DNA of 64,000 bases from positions 1-64,000 of the forward strand of contig NZ_JAUSXK010000001.1 in NCBI RefSeq assembly GCF_030815955.1, in the 5' to 3' direction. Positions 9,067-18,793 of the stretch are shown piece after piece. Source of the DNA: Microbacterium murale. Lineage in GTDB: Bacteria; Actinomycetota; Actinomycetes; Actinomycetales; Microbacteriaceae. Position 1 is the first letter of the stretch. Every line of letters begins with the position of its first letter. Under the pieces are notes generated by a model. It had not been told where the DNA came from, did no database searches, and saw only the letters and a list, made by a program, of their open reading frames with translations. Made by a program: the position numbers and the translations under genes.

Positions 9067-10265
9067 GAGAATATATTCGTGGTGAATGCGACGATGAGCG
9101 CCACTGCGAGGGCGAGCGCGAGCCCACCCGCCGTGATCGCCAAGATCAGCATGAGCTTGTTGCCCTTTTCAGGCGCCGGAGGTCGGATGACCTCGCCGGC
9201 AGGTTTGATCGTGCTGATCGCGGAGCTTGCCGCGATCGGCGTGGGAGAGGATGCCGGGGGCAGCTCCCCATCAATGAGAACAGCATCCGATTCCTTGCCG
9301 TCTGCCGCTCCGTGCGCGTGCCCCTGCGACCCGATCCCCCGCGGAAGCTCATAGCTTCCCGTCACGAGAATCTCACCCGTGGAGGCGACCGGCCCGGAGA
9401 GCGATCCCTCGCCCGGCGAGGGGGTGAAGATCAGCGTGTTCGGAGCAAGATGCTGAGAACCCCCGGAATCCGCGGTGATCAGTTCGTCGAACGACGGTGC
9501 GAAAGAGGGCACCTCGCTCTTGTCTGCGAGCAGACCTTTGCCGAACGTCGGGCTGACGACGTGGTTCTCCCCCGTCTCGACCGGCTCGGCAACAGGAAGC
9601 GCGTCGGACTCTTCGTCGTCGATGCCCTCTTCGTTCGACGCATCGACACCCAACGCACTGATCGGATCCACATCGTGCTCGACGGCCGACTCGTCATCGT
9701 CGACAGCGGGCTCTGCATTCTGCTCGACAGCGGAATCATCGGCGGTCTGCTCATCGCTGGCTTCCGCGGCGGGCTCGTCGGCTCCGAGCGGAACCTCACC
9801 GGTGGAATCAGCGACGACGGCCGCGCTCACAGGCGCGATGTCGACGACCTCATCACCGAGATCGTCGTCGTCATCGTCGTCGTCACCGGCATCGGCTTCG
9901 TGCGGTGCGAACGAGGGAACGCCGGAGACGAGTTCTTCTTCAGCGGCTACGTCGGCCGCAGCCGCCTCCGACTCTTCGGGTGTGATCACGGGGACAGACG
10001 CCGTGCGAATGCGCTCCTGCTCTCGCGCCTGGCGGCGGGTGAGCGGCGCATCCTCGAGGTCGACGTCTGCATCGGGCTTCGGAGACGGCGCGACTTCCAC
10101 CGGTTGAGAAGGGCGCGGCAACGGAGCCGCCGGCGCGGGCTGCGCTTCGACTGCGGCAGCCGCCGCCTCTTCTTCGCTGATCACCGGTGTGGCGCCGGTG
10201 AGACGAATCTCCCGCATCTGCTTGCGGGTCAGCGGCGATTTCCCCTGCTGATCCGATGTACTCAT
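9063..10265 (-). CDS. Acidic low-complexity protein with a C-terminal membrane anchor
   Basis: I do not recognise a family. The 400-residue protein is rich in Ala, Glu, Asp, Pro and Ser, includes a run of eight Asp near residue 130, and should be largely disordered. A single hydrophobic helix ([20 protein letters not shown]) lies within the last 30 residues, so it would be tail-anchored with its bulk in the cytoplasm. A motif is repeated near the N-terminus: [13 protein letters not shown]...PVISEEE at about residue 10 and [15 protein letters not shown]...PVITPEE at about residue 73. It sits between rsfS and nadD with 4-base overlaps on both sides, so it is made together with them. Confidence 0.8.
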   Translation of the reverse strand: MSTSDQQGKSPLTRKQMREIRLTGATPVISEEEAAAAAVEAQPAPAAPLPRPSQPVEVAPSPKPDADVDLEDAPLTRRQAREQERIRTASVPVITPEESEAAAADVAAEEELVSGVPSFAPHEADAGDDDDDDDDLGDEVVDIAPVSAAVVADSTGEVPLGADEPAAEASDEQTADDSAVEQNAEPAVDDDESAVEHDVDPISALGVDASNEEGIDDEESDALPVAEPVETGENHVVSPTFGKGLLADKSEVPSFAPSFDELITADSGGSQHLAPNTLIFTPSPGEGSLSGPVASTGEILVTGSYELPRGIGSQGHAHGAADGKESDAVLIDGELPPASSPTPIAASSAISTIKPAGEVIRPPAPEKGNKLMLILAITAGGLALALAVALIVAFTTNIFS

Positions 10266-10864
10266 GCCTTGCTCCGATACAGATGATGCTTCGCTATGTA
10301 CTGAACGACTCCGTCGGGAACGAGATACCAGACCGGCTGATCATCGCCCACACGCTCTCGACAAGCTGTCGACGAGATCGACAGGGCCGGAACCTCCAGT
10401 TGGCTGACATTCTCGCTCGGCAGGCCATCTGTGCTCAGGACATGTCCTGGACGGGAAACCGCGACGAAGTGGGCCAACTCCCACAACTCATCATGGTCCC
10501 TCCAACTGAGAATTTGCGCTACGGCATCCGCTCCCGTGATGAAGAAGAGCTCTGCATCGGGTCGCTCATCCTTCAGATCGCGCAGAGTGTCGATCGTGTA
10601 GGTGGGACCGTCACGGTTGATGTCGACCCTGCTCACGGTGAACCGCGGGTTGGATGCCGTGGCGATGACCGTCATCAGATAACGATGTTCGCTGGGGGTG
10701 ACGTTCGTCTTCTGCCACGGGTGTCCGGTGGGGACGAAGACGACTTCATCAAGATCGAAGGAATGCGCGACCTCGCTCGCGGCGACCAGGTGCCCGTGGT
10801 GAATCGGGTCGAACGTTCCGCCCATCACTCCGATTCGCGGGGCGCGCGTGGTCGTGGTCTCCAT
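10262..10864 (-). CDS. nadD: Nicotinate-nucleotide adenylyltransferase NadD
   Basis: The enzyme adenylates nicotinate mononucleotide to deamido-NAD in NAD synthesis. The nucleotidyltransferase motif [15 protein letters not shown] (with the H-x-x-H signature) is at the N-terminus, and SSTACRERV near the C-terminus corresponds to the ISSTxIR motif of this family. I chose ATG 10864 ([12 protein letters not shown]) because it places the motif about 10 residues in; the reading frame is open to 10921 but that extension is Arg/Gly-rich and overlaps the upstream gene. The product is 200 residues. Confidence 0.93.
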   Translation of the reverse strand: METTTTRAPRIGVMGGTFDPIHHGHLVAASEVAHSFDLDEVVFVPTGHPWQKTNVTPSEHRYLMTVIATASNPRFTVSRVDINRDGPTYTIDTLRDLKDERPDAELFFITGADAVAQILSWRDHDELWELAHFVAVSRPGHVLSTDGLPSENVSQLEVPALSISSTACRERVGDDQPVWYLVPDGVVQYIAKHHLYRSKA

Positions 10865-10869
10865 ACGCC

Positions 10870-11094
10870 CTAGTGGCCGTGCCCTGCCCCGTGGCCGTCC
10901 TTGCCGTGCTTCTCGGCCCAAGCCTCAGCCTTGGCAGAGTGACGGTTCGCGACGTTGCGATAGGAGAAAGTGACGAGACCGAGCAGCGCGAACAGTCCCG
11001 CAGCGATGAGGCCGAAGATGAGAGTCTCCATGGCCACGTTCCCGTGGTGCTCCGTTTCGGCGGCGGCCATCGCAATCTGTGCGACGAGGTTCAT
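10870..11094 (-). CDS. Small single-span membrane protein with a His-rich tail
   Basis: The 74-residue protein has one hydrophobic segment ([21 protein letters not shown]) followed by a basic region and the tail [13 protein letters not shown] do not recognise a named family. The His/Gly tail might bind metal, but that is inference. It lies 5 bases upstream of nadD and 52 bases downstream of proA on the same strand and is probably co-transcribed with nadD. Confidence 0.7.
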   Translation of the reverse strand: MNLVAQIAMAAAETEHHGNVAMETLIFGLIAAGLFALLGLVTFSYRNVANRHSAKAEAWAEKHGKDGHGAGHGH

Positions 11095-11146
11095 CCTGAC
11101 TCCGTTTCGTGACCGGTTGCGAGAAGACGCTCGTCCATCCTATCGC

Positions 11147-12475
11147 TCAGGTGCGTGTCTGACCTGACCCACGCGCCAGCCACTTCGTGCTCGTCAGCTC
11201 AGCGAGCCCCATCGGACCGCGCGTGTGCAGCTTCTGGGTGGAGATCCCGACCTCCGCGCCGAATCCGAACTCGCCTCCGTCAGTGAACCTGGTCGATGCG
11301 TTCGCCATGACGACCGCGGAGTCCACTTCTGCGAGGAATCGTTCGGCATTGCGCATATCGGTCGTCACGATCGATTCGGTGTGGCCGGTGCTGTACTGGC
11401 GGATGTGCGCGAGCGCATCATCCAGCGTGTCCACGACCTTCATCGCGATGTCCAGGCTGAGGTACTCGGTCGCCCAGTCATCGTCAGTCGCGGGAATGAC
11501 ATTGCTGACCATGCCCGCGACGATGTCATCGCCGTGAATCGCGACGCCCTCGCTCTGCAGCGCGCTGGCGATCATCGGGACGAGACGGGGTGCCGCCTGC
11601 CGCAGCACCAGAACGGTCTCCACTGCATTGCAGACGCTCGGCCGCTGCACCTTGGCATTCACGACGATCTCTCGCGCCCAGTCGTCCGGTGCCGTCTCGT
11701 CGAGGACGATGTGAACGTTGCCTGCACCGGTCTCGATCACGGGCACGATCGACTCCGTGACGACGGTCTCGATCAGCGATGCGCTGCCGCGCGGCACGAG
11801 CACGTCGACGAAGCCACGCCCACGCATGAGTGCCTTCGCGCCGTCGCGCCCGAAGTCGTCAACCGTCTGGATGGCCTCAGGCGTGACGCCCGCGCTCTCG
11901 AGCGCATCACGCATGACCTGGACCAACACTGTGTTGGATTCGCGCGCAGCGCTGCCACCGCGCAGCACGCTGGCATTGCCCGAGCGCAGAGCGAGGGCGG
12001 CGATGTCGACGGTCACGTTCGGCCTGGCCTCGTAGATGACGCCGACGACGCCGAACGGCACTCGCACCTGTTCGAGGGTGACGCCGTTGGGCATGCGGTG
12101 CCCGCCGATGACCTGGCCGACGGGGTCTGCGAGTCCGGCAACGTCCCGCACTGCGGAGGCGAGTGCGGCGACGCGATTGTCGTCGAGGCGCAACCTATCG
12201 ATCAAGCCCTCGCTGATGCCGCTCGAACGACCGCGTTCGATGTCGCGTGCGTTCGCCTCGATGACCACCGCGGCATTCTTCTCGAGGGCCTGCGCAATCG
12301 CCTCCAGCGCGCGCGCCTTGTCGTCGCTGGTGAGGCGTGCAGTGGCGCGGGATGCCTCTTTGGCCCGCGCGAGCCGGTCCTGCGGAGTCTCTCGAGTTGC
12401 CGCCGAGGATGTGGCGCTCTCAGCCGGAACAGGCGTCTCAGACGAAGTGGAGGTCTCGGAGGGAGCGTCGATCAT
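11147..12475 (-). CDS. proA: Gamma-glutamyl phosphate reductase ProA
   Basis: This is the second enzyme of proline synthesis, reducing gamma-glutamyl phosphate to glutamate semialdehyde with NADPH. The 442-residue protein shows family segments EQVRVPFGVVGVIYEARPNVT, LRSGNASVLRGGSAARESN and the catalytic cysteine in KVQRPSVCNAVETVLV, plus FGFGAEVGISTQKLHTRGPMG near the end. The first 30 residues are a Ser/Thr/Ala-rich extension. It follows proB after 53 bases, so both proline enzymes are likely in one transcript with obg. Confidence 0.95.
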   Translation of the reverse strand: MIDAPSETSTSSETPVPAESATSSAATRETPQDRLARAKEASRATARLTSDDKARALEAIAQALEKNAAVVIEANARDIERGRSSGISEGLIDRLRLDDNRVAALASAVRDVAGLADPVGQVIGGHRMPNGVTLEQVRVPFGVVGVIYEARPNVTVDIAALALRSGNASVLRGGSAARESNTVLVQVMRDALESAGVTPEAIQTVDDFGRDGAKALMRGRGFVDVLVPRGSASLIETVVTESIVPVIETGAGNVHIVLDETAPDDWAREIVVNAKVQRPSVCNAVETVLVLRQAAPRLVPMIASALQSEGVAIHGDDIVAGMVSNVIPATDDDWATEYLSLDIAMKVVDTLDDALAHIRQYSTGHTESIVTTDMRNAERFLAEVDSAVVMANASTRFTDGGEFGFGAEVGISTQKLHTRGPMGLAELTSTKWLARGSGQTRT

Positions 12476-12528
12476 CCGGTCATTCTACCGAGGCTGCTCA
12501 GCGGCCGAGCGCTCGATGACGCCTCCGA

Positions 12529-13317
12529 TCAGGCGGTGCCGGCCGGTTCGAACCACGTACCGATCTCCCGGCCGTTCAGAGCATCGACGACCAGGTCGGC
12601 ACTCGTGACGAGAACTCCGATTCCGGATGCTGCCGCAAGTCTCGCCGCAGAGACCTTCGTCGCTGCTCCTCCGGTTCCGACGCTGTTCACGACCGTCGAT
12701 CCGAACTCGAGTCCAGCCAGGTCGGCATCAGCCGCGATCAGCTCGATCGGCTCCGCGTCCGGGTCGGTCGGAGGCTTCGTGTAGAGCGATTCGATGTCGC
12801 TGAGCAGCACGAGGGCGTCTGCCTGGATGAGCTGCGCCACGAGCGCCGCGAGCCGGTCGTTGTCGCCGAAGCGGATCTCCTGCGTGGCGACGGTGTCGTT
12901 CTCGTTCACGATCGGCAGGATCCGCAGCCCGAGCAGACGTTCCATCGCCCGACGGGCGTTGCTGCGCGACATCGAGTTCTCGAGATCACCGGTGGTGAGC
13001 AGCACTTGACCGGCGACGACCTTGAACGGCCGCAGCGCCTCCTGATAGCGGTACACCAGGATGTTCTGCCCCACTGCGGCCGCGGCCTGCTGCGTGGCTA
13101 GGTCAGTGGGTCTGGCATCCAGATCCAGGAAGGGGATCCCGGTGGCGATGGCTCCCGAAGAGACCAGCACGACCTCGCATCCGCGCGCATGCGCCGACGC
13201 CAGAGCGTGGACGATCATGGGGATGCGCCACGAGGACTCACCACTGATCGACGAAGAACCGACCTTCACCACGATGCGCTCCGCGGTCGCCAGCTCTGCG
13301 CGCGTGCGTGCGGTCAT
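12529..13317 (-). CDS. proB: Glutamate 5-kinase ProB, short form without PUA domain
   Basis: This enzyme phosphorylates glutamate to gamma-glutamyl phosphate, the first step of proline synthesis. The amino-acid kinase fold is visible through [21 protein letters not shown], the [21 protein letters not shown] active-site stretch and [12 protein letters not shown]. At 262 residues it stops after the kinase domain and lacks the C-terminal PUA domain found in the roughly 367-residue enterobacterial form. Its start overlaps the obg stop by 4 bases. Confidence 0.93.
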   Translation of the reverse strand: MTARTRAELATAERIVVKVGSSSISGESSWRIPMIVHALASAHARGCEVVLVSSGAIATGIPFLDLDARPTDLATQQAAAAVGQNILVYRYQEALRPFKVVAGQVLLTTGDLENSMSRSNARRAMERLLGLRILPIVNENDTVATQEIRFGDNDRLAALVAQLIQADALVLLSDIESLYTKPPTDPDAEPIELIAADADLAGLEFGSTVVNSVGTGGAATKVSAARLAAASGIGVLVTSADLVVDALNGREIGTWFEPAGTA

Positions 13318-14825
13318 GCGCCCTCTCCGTCGTAGTCCTCCTCGACCGTGACGCGACGCTTCAGGTCCTGCTCCGCGCGGATCGCAGCCTTCTCGTCCAT
13401 CCGCTCGTAGTACTTCTCGCGACGCTCACTCGTCGTGCGGCGTGAATTCGGCGCAAGACGCGGGTCGGTGCCGCGGGGGGCAGTCATCAGCTCTGCAGCC
13501 GAGGCCATCGCGGGCTCCCAGTCGAACACCAGACCCTCGCCCTCGCCGATGACGACGGTGGCACCAGGTGCCGCGCCGAGACGGAACAGCTCGGTCTCGA
13601 CGCCGAGACGCTCAAGACGATCAGCGAGGTAGCCGACCGCCTCTTCGTTCTGGAAGTCGGTCTGCTGCACCCAGCGCACCGGCTTCTCGCCGAGGATGCG
13701 GTAGTAGGTGCCGTACGAGCCACCCTCGACGCGGATCGTGAACGGCTTCTCCGAGCCTCGGGGGCGGATGACGACCCGCTCCGTCGGTGCGACATCGGCC
13801 ACTTCGGCGCGGTGCTTCTCGACGATCTCGCCGAGCGCGAACGTGAGCGGACGCAGCCCCTCATGCGACACAGTCGAGATGTCGAACACACGAAACCCGC
13901 GCGCCTCGAGTTCCGGGCGCACGAGGTCGGCAAGATCACGTGCCTCGGGAACATCGATCTTGTTCAGAGCGACGAGCTGCGGGCGCTCCAGCAGCGGTGT
14001 CTGCCCCTCCGGCACCTCGTACGCGGCAAGCTCCGCAAGGATCACGTCGAGATCGGAGATCGGGTCGCGTCCGGGTTCGAGAGTGGCGCAGTCGAGGACG
14101 TGCAGCAGTGCGGAGCAGCGCTCCACGTGACGCAAGAACTCGAGTCCGAGGCCACGGCCTTCGCTGGCGCCTTCGATGAGACCTGGCACGTCGGCGACTG
14201 TGTAACGGGACTCGCCGGCCTGGACCACACCCAGATTCGGGTGCAGCGTCGTGAACGGGTAGTCGGCGATCTTCGGTCGAGCTGCCGACACAGCGGCGAT
14301 CAGGCTCGACTTTCCGGCCGACGGGTAGCCGACCAGGGCGACGTCGGCGACGGTCTTGAGTTCGAGGGTGATCTCCCCCTCGAAGCCAGGAGTGCCGAGC
14401 AGTGCGAACCCTGGCGCCTTGCGTTTCGTGGTGGCGAGAGCGGCGTTGCCGAGGCCGCCACGGCCGCCCTGAGCGACGACGAAGCGATCGCCGGGAACGA
14501 CCAGATCGACGAGCACCTCACCATCGGTGGTCTTCACGACAGTGCCGACAGGAACGGGAAGCTCAAGTGACTCTCCGTCGAAACCGGAGCGGTGATCGCC
14601 CATGCCGAACCCGCCGTTGGCCGATTTGCGATGCGGCGAGTGGTGATAGGACAGCAGCGTGCCGGTCTGAGGATCGGCCACGAGCACGATGTCGCCGCCG
14701 TTGCCGCCGTTGCCGCCGTCAGGACCACCGAGCGGCTTGAACTTCTCACGGTGGACGGAGACACAGCCGTTGCCGCCCTTGCCGGCGCGCAGATGCAGCG
14801 TCACCGTATCGACGAACGTGACCAT
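13314..14825 (-). CDS. obg: GTPase Obg (CgtA)
   Basis: This ribosome-associated GTPase takes part in late 50S assembly and stress responses. The 503-residue protein has the glycine-rich Obg domain at the N-terminus ([20 protein letters not shown]), the G domain with [22 protein letters not shown] and NKID, and a C-terminal OCT domain ([17 protein letters not shown]). A charged tail of about 60 residues follows. It lies downstream of rpmA, as in most bacteria, but a hairpin at 14893-14922 separates them. Confidence 0.96.
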   Translation of the reverse strand: MVTFVDTVTLHLRAGKGGNGCVSVHREKFKPLGGPDGGNGGNGGDIVLVADPQTGTLLSYHHSPHRKSANGGFGMGDHRSGFDGESLELPVPVGTVVKTTDGEVLVDLVVPGDRFVVAQGGRGGLGNAALATTKRKAPGFALLGTPGFEGEITLELKTVADVALVGYPSAGKSSLIAAVSAARPKIADYPFTTLHPNLGVVQAGESRYTVADVPGLIEGASEGRGLGLEFLRHVERCSALLHVLDCATLEPGRDPISDLDVILAELAAYEVPEGQTPLLERPQLVALNKIDVPEARDLADLVRPELEARGFRVFDISTVSHEGLRPLTFALGEIVEKHRAEVADVAPTERVVIRPRGSEKPFTIRVEGGSYGTYYRILGEKPVRWVQQTDFQNEEAVGYLADRLERLGVETELFRLGAAPGATVVIGEGEGLVFDWEPAMASAAELMTAPRGTDPRLAPNSRRTTSERREKYYERMDEKAAIRAEQDLKRRVTVEEDYDGEGA

Positions 14826-14892
14826 GTCTGGATTCCTCTGGTTGCTGAGCCGGTCGGATCATTCGAGCCCGATGAAGGGCCCTCAGATACGC

Positions 14893-14922
14893 GTACGGGG
14901 CGAGCCGAAGCCCGCCCCGTAC
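14893..14922 (-). terminator. Hairpin between rpmA and obg
   Basis: GTACGGGGCG (14893-14902) pairs perfectly with CGCCCCGTAC (14913-14922) around a 10-base loop in the 118-base gap after rpmA. It may end or attenuate the rplU-rpmA transcript before obg. There is no T run. Confidence 0.6.
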
Positions 14923-14943
14923 CGGATGTGTGCTGTGCTGCGA

Positions 14944-15204
14944 TTACTCGGCAGCAGCGGCGACGATGTTGACGACCTTGCGGCCGCCCTTCGCGCCGAA
15001 TGCGACCGCGCCAGCCTCAAGAGCGAACAGCGTGTCGTCACCGCCACGGCCGACGTTGACGCCGGGGTGGAAGTGCGTGCCGCGCTGACGGACGATGATC
15101 TCGCCTGCGCTGACCTGCTGACCGCCGAAGCGCTTCACGCCAAGTCGCTGGGCGTTGGAGTCACGACCGTTACGGGTGGAGCTTGCGCCCTTTTTATGTG
15201 CCAT
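14944..15204 (-). CDS. rpmA: 50S ribosomal protein L27
   Basis: The 86-residue protein begins [20 protein letters not shown], the conserved N-terminus that reaches toward the peptidyl transferase centre, and continues with GVKRFGGQ and [13 protein letters not shown]. It has the full expected length and no cleavable N-terminal extension of the Firmicute type. It follows rplU by 20 bases, the usual pair. Confidence 0.98.
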   Translation of the reverse strand: MAHKKGASSTRNGRDSNAQRLGVKRFGGQQVSAGEIIVRQRGTHFHPGVNVGRGGDDTLFALEAGAVAFGAKGGRKVVNIVAAAAE

Positions 15205-15224
15205 GTCCTGAGCCTATTCTGTGC

Positions 15225-15533
15225 TTACTTGATGCCGGTGATCTTGACGCGCGTCAGGTCCTGACGGTGGCCCTGGCGCTTCTTGTAGCCGGTCTTGTTC
15301 TTGAACTTCTGGATGACGATCTTCGGGCCCCGGAGGTTGCCGATGACCTCAGCCGTGACCTTGACCTTGGCCAGCGTGTCGGCGTCGGTGGTCACCGTGG
15401 CGCCGTCGACGAGAAGCACTGCGGCCAGTTCGATCTTCTCGCCCTGGGCAGCCTTGACACGGTCGAGCTGAACGATCGTGCCGACCTCGACCTTCTCCTG
15501 CCGCCCACCGGCGCGCACTACTGCGTAAACCAC
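15225..15533 (-). CDS. rplU: 50S ribosomal protein L21
   Basis: The 102-residue protein begins [17 protein letters not shown] and ends in [21 protein letters not shown], both hallmarks of L21, which binds 23S rRNA. The start is GTG 15533; an ATG at 15538 is in another frame. It heads the rplU-rpmA transcript, about 140 bases downstream of a good promoter at 15680-15708. Confidence 0.98.
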   Translation of the reverse strand: MVYAVVRAGGRQEKVEVGTIVQLDRVKAAQGEKIELAAVLLVDGATVTTDADTLAKVKVTAEVIGNLRGPKIVIQKFKNKTGYKKRQGHRQDLTRVKITGIK

Positions 15534-15679
15534 TTCATACCTGTTTCGTTGGGGAGCTCACGGCTCCGTAAATCTCACGGGAAGACTGTGCCTGCGTTCG
15601 TCGCAAGTCCGACGGGTGCGAGCACAAGGCTGTACCGCGCCGACCCGTGGGGACGGCTCAGCTCACGCACCAAAGGACA

Positions 15680-15708
15680 ACTTTACCGGATAGTGGCCCC
15701 AGTCGCAA
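15680..15708 (-). promoter_or_regulatory. Promoter of rplU-rpmA
   Basis: On the minus strand TTGCGA (15708-15703) and TAAAGT (15685-15680) are 17 bases apart, a good fit to a primary-sigma promoter. It predicts a leader of about 140 bases before rplU. The leader holds a small hairpin (GGAGC and GCTCC) near the gene; whether it regulates is unknown. Confidence 0.7.
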
Positions 15709-15748
15709 AGCGAGCCGACGGGCGTGTTCGTCGCCGTAGGATCGCGGA

Positions 15749-16018
15749 GTGACCGTTCTGATCGATGACCCCATCTGGCCTGCGCACGGAAGACTCTGGG
15801 CCCACCTGATCAGCGAAGACAGCTTGGACGAATTGCACGCGTTCGCGCTGCGAAACAGCGTTCCGCCCCGAGCCTTCGACCTCGATCACTACGACGTACC
15901 CGCAGATGCGCTCCCCCGTCTCATCGCTGCCGGCGCTGTGCACGTCGGCGGCAAAGAGCTCACGAGGAGACTGATCGCCTCAGGACTCCGTGTCCCCGCC
16001 CGCGACCGACGACGCTGA
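15749..16018 (+). CDS. DUF4031 domain-containing small protein
   Basis: The 89-residue protein begins VTVLIDDPIWPAHGRLWAHL and includes VPPRAFDLDHYDVP, the pattern of the DUF4031 family, whose function is not known to me. It starts at GTG 15749 with a TAGGAT box (15737-15742) only 6 bases upstream, so the message may be leaderless. Its last 39 bases lie opposite the 3' end of rne, so the two genes overlap tail to tail. Confidence 0.85.
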   Translation: MTVLIDDPIWPAHGRLWAHLISEDSLDELHAFALRNSVPPRAFDLDHYDVPADALPRLIAAGAVHVGGKELTRRLIASGLRVPARDRRR

Positions 16019-18496
16019 CGAGTTCACAGCCACGGGCGTGCCGGTGAGGGCCGCCGTCGTCACCCGGCGCCTGTTGCGTCCCTGTCCGGGCGCCTTCGGC
16101 TCCGGAAGGGCATCCAGCACCGAGTCCAGCAGCTGCTCGGCCTGAGTCTTCGGCGCAGCCTTGCCGCGCTCCGACGAACGCTTCTTGCGGGGCTTCTTCG
16201 GTCGCTCGGTCGCTGCGGGCTGTTCGCCCTCGACGACGGGAGCAGCTTCGATCACGGCGTCCGCGACAGGATCCGCGCTCGGCGCACGCGTCGAAGCGGC
16301 GATCTGCGCGAGGGCCGACTTGGCACCCTCTGGGATGCTGTGGGTCGCGACGCCGGCCGACTGCGTGTTCTGGCCCTGCTGGGAGTTGCCGTTGCGCTGG
16401 CGTCGATTGTTCGACGGGCCTCCGTTGCCGGAACTCGTGCGGTGCTTGACCACAGGATCGTGGTGCACGACGACGCCACGCCCCGCGCAGACCTCGCAGG
16501 CTTCGCTGAAGGTCTCCAGCAGGCCGAGGCCGAGTTTCTTGCGCGTCATCTGGACCAGACCGAGAGAGGTGACCTCTGCGACCTGGTGCTTCGTACGATC
16601 GCGGCTGAGGCACTCGATGAGGCGACGCAGCACAAGGTCGCGATTGGACTCGAGAACCATGTCGATGAAGTCGACGACGATGATGCCGCCGATGTCGCGC
16701 AGGCGCAGCTGGCGGACGATCTCCTCCGCGGCCTCGAGGTTGTTCTTGGTGACGGTCTCCTCGAGGTTTCCCCCCGTGCCGACGAACTTGCCCGTGTTGA
16801 CGTCGACGACGGTCATCGCCTCGGTGCGGTCGATGACGAGCGAGCCGCCGGAGGGCAGCCACACCTTGCGATCCAGCGCCTTCTCGATCTGCTCCGTGAT
16901 GCGGAACGCATCGAACGGGTCGGTCTCGTCCTCGTACGGCTCGACACGCTCGAGCAGGTCGGGTGCGACGCTTTCCAGGTATGCGCGGATGGTCTGCTGA
17001 GCATCCTCACCCTGGATGAGCATCTTCGTGAAGTCCTCGTTGAAGACGTCGCGGACGATCTTGACCAGAAGATCGGGCTCTGCGTGCAGAAGTGCCGGAG
17101 CCGACTGGTTCTCGACCTGCTTGCGGATGTGCTCCCACTGCGTGGTGAGGCGCTGCACGTCGCGCGTCAGCTGATCTTCGGTCGCACCTTCGGCCGCAGT
17201 ACGGACGATGACACCGGAGGATTCCGGCAGCACCTCCTTGAGGATGCGCTTGAGGCGAGCGCGCTCGTTGTCGGGAAGCTTGCGGGAGATGCCGTTCATC
17301 GATCCGTTGGGCACGTACACGAGGTACCGGCCGGGGAGCGAGATCTGGCTGGTGAGGCGAGCGCCCTTGTGGCCGACAGGATCCTTCGTGACCTGCACGA
17401 GGACCCGGTCGCCTGGCTTCAGCGCCAGCTCGATGCGACGGGGCTGGTTTCCGGTGTCGATGCCGTCCCAGTCGACCTCGCCGGAGTAGAGCACGGCGTT
17501 GCGTCCTCGTCCGATGTCGACGAAGGCCGCCTCCATGCTCGGCAGCACGTTCTGAACGCGACCGAGGTAGACGTTGCCGATCAGCGACGCATCCTGGTTG
17601 CGGGCGACGTAGTGCTCGACGAGCACACCGTCTTCGAGAACGCCGATCTGCGTGCGCCCGTTCTTGGAGCGCACGACCATCTTGCGGTCGACGGATTCAC
17701 GGCGTGCGAGGAATTCGGCTTCAGTCACGACCGGGCGTCGGCGTCCGGCATCCCGACCGTCGCGGCGACGCTGCTTCTTCGCCTCGAGGCGGGTCGAGCC
17801 CTTGATGGCCTTCGGCTCGGTGATGTACTCGACGGCCCGCTGACGCTGGCGCGGCTCATCGCGCTGGTCGTCGCCTTCTCCGCTGCTACCACGGCGACGA
17901 CGCCCACGGCGTGCCGAAGGGGCGTCATCCTCATCGTTGTCGCGGAAATCCCGAGCGTCCCGAGAATCGCGGCCATCGCGGGTGTCGCTGCGCGAGTCAC
18001 GATCACGGTCGCGGCCGGGCAGTGCCGGAAGCGCGACGATCTCGGGGGCGTAGAAGCGCAGCTGCGTGGAGACCTGCGAGACGAACACCTCGGGGATGAG
18101 GCCGAGTGTGACCGCGGTGACGGGTTCAGACTTCGTCGATGCGGCCGGCGCCTCGGCCGGTTCAGTCGGCGCAGTGATCTGCCCGTCAGGCTCAGCGACG
18201 GGAGCTTCCGGCTCAGCGGCCGGAGCATCCGGCTCGCCGACCGCGGCGTCAGGCGCCGTTTCGGGCTCAGCCATCTGCGCGTCAGGCCCAGCGACCGGCT
18301 CGTCGGGCTCGCTCACCGGAGCGTCCGGCTCAGCGACCTGCTCGATCCCGTCAGCATCCGTCTCGACGGCATCCGTCTCGACGGAGTCGGCCTCATCGAC
18401 CGTATCCGGCGCGGGAAGCGACTCCTGCGGTGCTACCGAAGCCTCCGCGTTCGCATCGAGGGTAGGGGTGTTGTTGTCATTGTTCTCATCGGCCAT
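15980..18496 (-). CDS. rne: Ribonuclease E/G family endoribonuclease
   Basis: This 838-residue endoribonuclease starts mRNA decay and processes stable RNA. The N-terminal 130 residues are acidic with repeated EPDAPV/EPEAPV units; then comes an Arg/Asp-rich stretch, the S1-containing core (IGNVYLGRVQNVLPSMEAAF), the DNase I-like part with VVDVNTGKFVGTG and IGGIIVVDFIDM, and the zinc-link cysteines in CEVCAGRG. A basic, disordered C-terminal region follows (PKKPRKKRSSERGK), as in other actinobacterial members. The catalytic core is internal rather than N-terminal, unlike E. coli RNase E. It lies upstream of rplU-rpmA, a common arrangement in actinobacteria. Confidence 0.95.
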   Translation of the reverse strand: MADENNDNNTPTLDANAEASVAPQESLPAPDTVDEADSVETDAVETDADGIEQVAEPDAPVSEPDEPVAGPDAQMAEPETAPDAAVGEPDAPAAEPEAPVAEPDGQITAPTEPAEAPAASTKSEPVTAVTLGLIPEVFVSQVSTQLRFYAPEIVALPALPGRDRDRDSRSDTRDGRDSRDARDFRDNDEDDAPSARRGRRRRGSSGEGDDQRDEPRQRQRAVEYITEPKAIKGSTRLEAKKQRRRDGRDAGRRRPVVTEAEFLARRESVDRKMVVRSKNGRTQIGVLEDGVLVEHYVARNQDASLIGNVYLGRVQNVLPSMEAAFVDIGRGRNAVLYSGEVDWDGIDTGNQPRRIELALKPGDRVLVQVTKDPVGHKGARLTSQISLPGRYLVYVPNGSMNGISRKLPDNERARLKRILKEVLPESSGVIVRTAAEGATEDQLTRDVQRLTTQWEHIRKQVENQSAPALLHAEPDLLVKIVRDVFNEDFTKMLIQGEDAQQTIRAYLESVAPDLLERVEPYEDETDPFDAFRITEQIEKALDRKVWLPSGGSLVIDRTEAMTVVDVNTGKFVGTGGNLEETVTKNNLEAAEEIVRQLRLRDIGGIIVVDFIDMVLESNRDLVLRRLIECLSRDRTKHQVAEVTSLGLVQMTRKKLGLGLLETFSEACEVCAGRGVVVHHDPVVKHRTSSGNGGPSNNRRQRNGNSQQGQNTQSAGVATHSIPEGAKSALAQIAASTRAPSADPVADAVIEAAPVVEGEQPAATERPKKPRKKRSSERGKAAPKTQAEQLLDSVLDALPEPKAPGQGRNRRRVTTAALTGTPVAVNSSASSVAGGDTES

Positions 18497-18545
18497 CTCT
18501 GGCTAACTCCCTGCGCGGTGCAACAGGTGCTCCGCGAAATCTCAT

Positions 18546-18565
18546 GCGGCACCCGCGGGTGCCGC
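18546..18565 (-). promoter_or_regulatory. Perfect 20-base palindrome in the rne leader
   Basis: GCGGCACCC-GC-GGGTGCCGC lies 50 bases upstream of the rne start codon. A GATAAT box on the minus strand (18680-18675) is the best -10 upstream, which would place the palindrome in the 5' untranslated region as a strong hairpin. The rest of the 297-base gap before 18794 shows no gene. Confidence 0.45.
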
Positions 18566-18793
18566 GAACTCACTCGGTATGCGACCGGCTCATGGCTCTG
18601 ATCGCGAGGGGCATTGGACCCCGAAGTCTGCGTCGATGCGTTTCACGGCGGCGCCGCTCGATGCATCAAATGCCATTATCGCACCTTGTGGGCCAGTTCG
18701 CGGCATCCGCCTCCTTCTGCGCGGCGGCGTGCACACGGGTTCGCGCTGCTCGACTGGGCTGGTATCCATAGGATCCACTGGGATAATCCCCAC

